Of a stretch of 8,986 nt of DNA, positions 5,796 to 8,986 are shown one piece after another; positions within the stretch are counted from its first letter, which is position 1; each line of letters starts with the position of its first letter. The notes beneath the pieces were generated by a model. It was given only the letters and a program-made list of their open reading frames with translations, did not search any database and was not told where the DNA came from. Made by a program: the position numbers and the translations under genes. The stretch is taken from positions 1 to 8,986 of the forward strand of contig CALVVP010000027.1 in NCBI GenBank assembly GCA_944363895.1, read 5' to 3'. Source of the DNA: an uncultured Bacilli bacterium (GTDB lineage Bacteria; Bacillota_I; Bacilli_A; RF39; UBA660).

Positions 5796-8294
5796 ATGCA
5801 AGAAATATTAAAAAAAATATATGATTATTCATTAGAGGATATAATGGGTGAAAGGTTTGCTAGGTATGCGAAAACAATTATTCAAGATCGCGCTTTACCC
5901 GATGTTCGCGATGGTTTAAAACCAGTTCAAAGAAGAATTTTATACACTATGTATCAAGGAAAAAATACTTATGATAAACCATATCGTAAATCAGCTAAAA
6001 CTGTCGGTGATGTGATGGGACAGTACCATCCTCATGGGGATTCTAGTATTTATGATGCAATGGTTAGAATGAGTCAGTGGTGGAAACAAAATACGATTTA
6101 TATTGATATGCATGGGAATAATGGTTCAATGGATGGTGATCCACCAGCCGCTTATCGTTATACCGAAGCAAGACTTTCTAAAATCAGTAATGAACTATTA
6201 AAAGATATTAATAAAGATACAGTTATTATGACTTACAACTATGACGATACTTTATTTGAACCAACCGTATTACCCGCTAAATTTCCCAATCTTTTAGTTA
6301 ATGGTTCTAACGGTATTAGTGCGGGATATGCCACTAATATCCCCCCTCATAATCTAGGCGAAGTAATCGATGCAACGATTAAAAGAATCGATAGTCCTAA
6401 TTGTCATTTAGATACCATTTTAGACATTGTTAAAGGACCAGATTTTCCAACTGGAGGCATTGCTTGTGGTAAACAAGGTATTATCGATGCCTTTACTACT
6501 GGTCGTGGTAAGGTGATTGTTAAATCAAAATATGAAGTTGTTAAAACTAAAGGTAAAGACCAAATTATTATTACCGAAATTCCTTTTGATGTTAATAAAG
6601 CTAGTTTAGTTAAAAAAATTGACGAAATTAGAATTGATAAAAAAGTTGAAGGTATTGCCGAAGTAAGAGATGAATCCGATTTAGAAAATCCCGAGACAAT
6701 TGTGATCGATTTAAAAAAAGATGCTAATAGTGAATTGATTATCAACTATTTACTTAAAAACACTGACTTACAAATATCTTTTAATTATAATATGGTGGCT
6801 ATCGTTAATAATCGGCCAATGACCTTAGGAATCTTACCGATATTAGATGCTTATATTAACCATCAAAAAGAAGTAATTCTTAAAAGAACGAAATTTGATT
6901 TAGACCACGCTTTAGCTGAGATGCATATCGTTGAAGGTTTAATTAAAGCCTTATCCATTTTAGATGAAGTTATCAAAACAATTAGAAGTTCCAAAAATAA
7001 AAGTGACGCTAAAGATAATTTAGTTAAAGAATACCAATTTACCGAAAAACAAGCTGAAGCAATCGTTATGTTACAATTATATAAATTAACTAATACTGAT
7101 GTTACCGAATTGTTAGAAAGAAAAGACAATTTAAAACTCATGATTGAATTTTTAGAAAGTATTTTAAACGATGAAAATAAGTTAAAAAATGTGATGAAAG
7201 ATGAATTAAGAAATATTAAAAAAGAATATGCTACTCCTCGTAAAACGACAATTGAAGATGAGGTAAGTGAAATAAAACTTGATACAACTTCGATGATTGC
7301 GAAAGAAGATTGTATTGTCGTGGTTACTCATCAAGGTTATGTTAAAAGAGTATCATTAAGAAGTTATAATGCTAATGAAGAAGAAACATTAGTTAAAGAA
7401 AATGATTATGTCATTGGTCTATATCAGATGAATACTTTAGATACCTTATTATTATTTACTGATTTAGGTAATTATTTATATGTTCCTGTTTATGAAATAC
7501 CTGATTTAAAATGGAAAGAATTAGGCAAACATATTAGTAATATTATTAAAGTAAATGGTGAAAACATTATTAAAAGTATCCCTGTCTATGACTTTAATAA
7601 AGATTTTTATATTACTTTATTTAGTAAAGATGGTTTAGTTAAACGAACTAAATTAAATGAATTTAAAGTAACGAGATATTCTAAACCAATGAGTTGTATG
7701 AAATTAAAAAATAACGATAAAGTTGTTAGTGTAAGTGATGACTTGGGTGATGAAGTATTTATTGCTACTAAAAATGGTTATGGATTAAGATATAAAACTA
7801 GTGAAATATCCGTAGTTGGTATTAAAGCTAGTGGCGTTAAAGCGATTAATTTAAAAGATGATGAAGTTGTTAGTGGTATTTTATTTAATAATACTGATTA
7901 TGTCACTATTATTACTGCTAATGGAACAGGTAAAAGAGTTAAAATAATTGAATTTGAATTATCGACTCGAGCTAGACGCGGTGTCTTATTAGTAAGAGAT
8001 GTTAAAACTAATCCTTATCATATCTTAAAAGCATTTATCAATGTTAAAAAAATAGGTATTTTAACTAATGATATAAACTATATGAAAGTAACCGAATTAC
8101 CAATTGTCGATCGTTATTCAACCGGAACCGTTATTAATAAAAAAGGCATTATTGATTGCTTTGAAGAAGTATCTTTGACTAAAGATAAAAAAGAAGAACC
8201 AATTATTGAAGAAGAGATAATTGATATCTCTTTAGATGATGTTGATGAAAAAATATTGACCATCGATGATTTTTTAGATGATTTTAAAATATAA
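5796..8294 (+). CDS. parC: DNA topoisomerase IV subunit A (DNA cleavage subunit)
   Basis: Cleaves and rejoins DNA in the ParC2-ParE2 complex. The 832 residues are normal for a Gram-positive ParC. The winged-helix/tower domain carries ALPDVRDGLKPVQRRIL (33-49), the quinolone-region helix HPHGDSSIYDAMVRMSQ (78-94) and GSMDGDPPAAYRYTEARLS with catalytic Tyr122. The DGDPPAA form marks ParC rather than GyrA (usually DGDSAAA). A coiled tower and primary dimer interface follow to about residue 480. The C-terminal beta-pinwheel then starts near 495 (blades such as VKRVSLRSY, LVKRTKLNEF, GKRVKIIEF). I see no canonical GyrA box, as expected for ParC. An acidic tail covers about 797-832. Asp87 replaces the Glu common at this position in ParC. 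The ATG at 5796 is preceded by TAGGTGA, which contains the TGA stop of the transferase gene, so translation is coupled. Only three bases separate the two genes. Confidence 0.97.
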   Translation: MQEILKKIYDYSLEDIMGERFARYAKTIIQDRALPDVRDGLKPVQRRILYTMYQGKNTYDKPYRKSAKTVGDVMGQYHPHGDSSIYDAMVRMSQWWKQNTIYIDMHGNNGSMDGDPPAAYRYTEARLSKISNELLKDINKDTVIMTYNYDDTLFEPTVLPAKFPNLLVNGSNGISAGYATNIPPHNLGEVIDATIKRIDSPNCHLDTILDIVKGPDFPTGGIACGKQGIIDAFTTGRGKVIVKSKYEVVKTKGKDQIIITEIPFDVNKASLVKKIDEIRIDKKVEGIAEVRDESDLENPETIVIDLKKDANSELIINYLLKNTDLQISFNYNMVAIVNNRPMTLGILPILDAYINHQKEVILKRTKFDLDHALAEMHIVEGLIKALSILDEVIKTIRSSKNKSDAKDNLVKEYQFTEKQAEAIVMLQLYKLTNTDVTELLERKDNLKLMIEFLESILNDENKLKNVMKDELRNIKKEYATPRKTTIEDEVSEIKLDTTSMIAKEDCIVVVTHQGYVKRVSLRSYNANEEETLVKENDYVIGLYQMNTLDTLLLFTDLGNYLYVPVYEIPDLKWKELGKHISNIIKVNGENIIKSIPVYDFNKDFYITLFSKDGLVKRTKLNEFKVTRYSKPMSCMKLKNNDKVVSVSDDLGDEVFIATKNGYGLRYKTSEISVVGIKASGVKAINLKDDEVVSGILFNNTDYVTIITANGTGKRVKIIEFELSTRARRGVLLVRDVKTNPYHILKAFINVKKIGILTNDINYMKVTELPIVDRYSTGTVINKKGIIDCFEEVSLTKDKKEEPIIEEEIIDISLDDVDEKILTIDDFLDDFKI

Positions 8295-8306
8295 AGGAAG
8301 ATTTAA

Positions 8307-8789
8307 ATGAATAAAGAAACAATAATTGCCATCAGTTTTGATGAAAAAGATGATTATATTAATCAATTTAATAATAATAAATTATCTAATAGTTTAAGTA
8401 ACTATATTTTAGAAGAATGTCGTGGTAAGTCTTTAGCTAATCGCATTACATTGAATGTTAAAACTAATTTTAAAATTTCTGTTCAAGAAAAAGAAGAATT
8501 TATTAAAATGGTTCATGAAAATTATAAAACTGATTTAGAAGAATATACTTTGGTTTTAAAACATTCTAATTTAAAGAAAATCCTTATTTTCTTTATCGGT
8601 ATTGTTTTAATATATTTAGCTTATTTTAATGATATTGTTAGTAATAAAGTTATATCAGAAGTTATCTTAGTCATTGGTTGGGTCGCTATTTGGGAAGCTG
8701 CTTATACTTGGCTTTTTGAAAGTAACGAAAATCGAATTAAAATCAAAAGATTAAAACAATTAGCTAAATGTCAAATAAATTTCATATAA
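8307..8789 (+). CDS. small two-helix membrane protein of unknown function
   Basis: I do not recognise a named family. The 160-residue protein has a soluble N-terminal half (1-89), probably alpha/beta with many charged residues. A membrane hairpin follows: helix 1 at about 90-107 and helix 2 at about 115-136, with the distinctive sequence GWVAIWEAAYTWLF (three Trp and a buried-looking Glu130). A basic C-terminal tail (KIKRLKQLAK) follows. Lys residues before helix 1 and in the tail suggest that both ends face the cytoplasm. The ATG at 8307 has AGGAAG at a 7-base spacing and lies 12 bases after the parC stop, so it should be the last gene of the parE operon. No hairpin terminator is visible between it and the tRNA promoter, so some read-through into the tRNA is possible. 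Confidence 0.85.
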   Translation: MNKETIIAISFDEKDDYINQFNNNKLSNSLSNYILEECRGKSLANRITLNVKTNFKISVQEKEEFIKMVHENYKTDLEEYTLVLKHSNLKKILIFFIGIVLIYLAYFNDIVSNKVISEVILVIGWVAIWEAAYTWLFESNENRIKIKRLKQLAKCQINFI

Positions 8790-8804
8790 AATTTGAAAAA
8801 ACTA

Positions 8805-8833
8805 TTGTCAAACAAAGAATAATGTTGTATAAT
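8805..8833 (+). promoter_or_regulatory. promoter of tRNA-Leu
   Basis: TTGTCA at 8805-8810, a 17-base spacer and a perfect TATAAT at 8828-8833. It starts 16 bases after the preceding stop codon and 57 bases before the tRNA. The predicted transcript start is about 8839-8841. This near-consensus promoter is what a stable RNA gene needs and allows the tRNA to be made independently of the parE operon. Confidence 0.85.
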
Positions 8834-8837
8834 TAAT

Positions 8838-8856
8838 CTTGTCAGCAGATGACAAG
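8838..8856 (+). promoter_or_regulatory. perfect hairpin/inverted repeat in the tRNA-Leu 5' leader
   Basis: CTTGTCA (8838-8844) and TGACAAG (8850-8856) are perfectly complementary around a GCAGA loop. The repeat begins at the predicted transcript start and ends 5 bases before the tRNA. As RNA it would cap the 5' end of the precursor. As DNA it is a 19-bp palindrome placed like an operator just after the -10. No T-run follows, so it is not a terminator. Its role is inferred from position only. Confidence 0.45.
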
Positions 8857-8861
8857 GTTAT

Positions 8862-8950
8862 GCCTGAGTGGCGAAATTGGTAGACGCACAGGACTTAAAA
8901 TCCTGCGGAAGTCAAATTCCGTGCCGGTTCAAGTCCGGCCTTAGGCACCA
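8862..8950 (+). tRNA. tRNA-Leu (anticodon UAA)
   Basis: A complete class II tRNA of 89 bases including an encoded CCA. The acceptor stem is GCCTGAG with CTTAGGC (8862-8868/8940-8946, one G-U pair), with discriminator A8947 and CCA at 8948-8950. The anticodon stem is CAGGA/TCCTG with loop CTTAAAA, giving anticodon TAA at 8896-8898, which reads UUA (and probably UUG). The long variable arm CGGAA/TTCCG (8906-8921) confirms the Leu/Ser/Tyr class, and the anticodon makes it Leu. The T arm GCCGG/CCGGC carries TTCAAGT. UUA is by far the commonest Leu codon in these genes, so this is likely the main Leu tRNA. Confidence 0.97.
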
Positions 8951-8963
8951 TTAATAAATTATC

Positions 8964-8986
8964 CGAACTTCATAATTGATAGTTCG
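8964..8986 (+). terminator. probable tRNA terminator hairpin, cut by window edge
   Basis: CGAACT (8964-8969) pairs with AGTTCG (8981-8986), and the stem can extend inwards as TCA/TGA past one bulged T to a TAAT loop. The ATC just before the stem suggests that it may continue outside the window. It lies 13 bases after the tRNA, where an intrinsic terminator is expected. The T-run that would confirm it is not included. Confidence 0.45.

Noticed and set aside
5247..8294. Single transferase-ParC fusion gene under a TGA=Trp code
   Set aside because: Trp is encoded by TGG in the codons checked, and TGA also ends parE sensibly at an ATGA overlap. Standard code with two genes is the simpler reading.
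8861..8947. Alternative tRNA acceptor pairing starting at T8861
   Set aside because: It would leave no discriminator base before CCA. The register starting at G8862 gives seven pairs plus discriminator A and CCA.

Overview
The window is strongly AT-rich DNA with compact, bacterial-style genes. It most likely comes from a low-GC Bacillota lineage (Bacilli/Erysipelotrichales/Mollicutes-related, possibly an uncultured gut group). The evidence is a RNase HIII gene (a largely Bacillota-type enzyme), a Gram-positive-type topoisomerase IV pair, Shine-Dalgarno sequences in front of nearly every gene, and a CCA-encoding tRNA-Leu(UAA). The code appears to be the standard bacterial one. TGA ends two genes and every tryptophan codon I checked is TGG, so this is not a TGA=Trp Mycoplasma-type genome. 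The lineage call is inference; the code call is read from the sequence.

Left part (1-3229, all on the minus strand): a PD-(D/E)XK (Rpn/PDDEXK_2-like) nuclease-family gene runs off the left edge. Next come an intrinsic terminator, the ribonuclease HIII gene rnhC, and a 532-residue single-pass membrane-anchored protein of unknown function that lies just upstream of rnhC and is probably partly co-transcribed with it.

Centre and right (3230-8789, plus strand): a 119-bp divergent intergenic region carries a good promoter in each direction. The rightward one drives a tight four-gene operon: parE (topoisomerase IV ATPase subunit), a small bacterial sugar transferase (phosphoglycosyl transferase fold), parC (topoisomerase IV cleavage subunit), and a small two-helix membrane protein of unknown function. 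parE and the transferase overlap by ATGA. The transferase and parC are separated by only TGA-ATT and lie in the same frame. The transferase carries Asn-Glu where the family normally has the catalytic Asp-Glu pair.

Right edge (8790-8986): a tRNA-Leu(UAA) with its own near-consensus promoter, a perfect 7-bp hairpin at the predicted 5' end of its transcript, and a 3' hairpin cut by the window edge that may be its terminator.

Functionally, ParE and ParC form the type II topoisomerase that decatenates daughter chromosomes, and RNase HIII removes RNA from RNA-DNA hybrids, so the core is chromosome maintenance. The less expected content is the divergent sugar transferase inside the parE-parC operon, the two uncharacterised membrane proteins and the nuclease-family gene at the edge. 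I found no CRISPR array, insertion-sequence ends or complete novel defence system.
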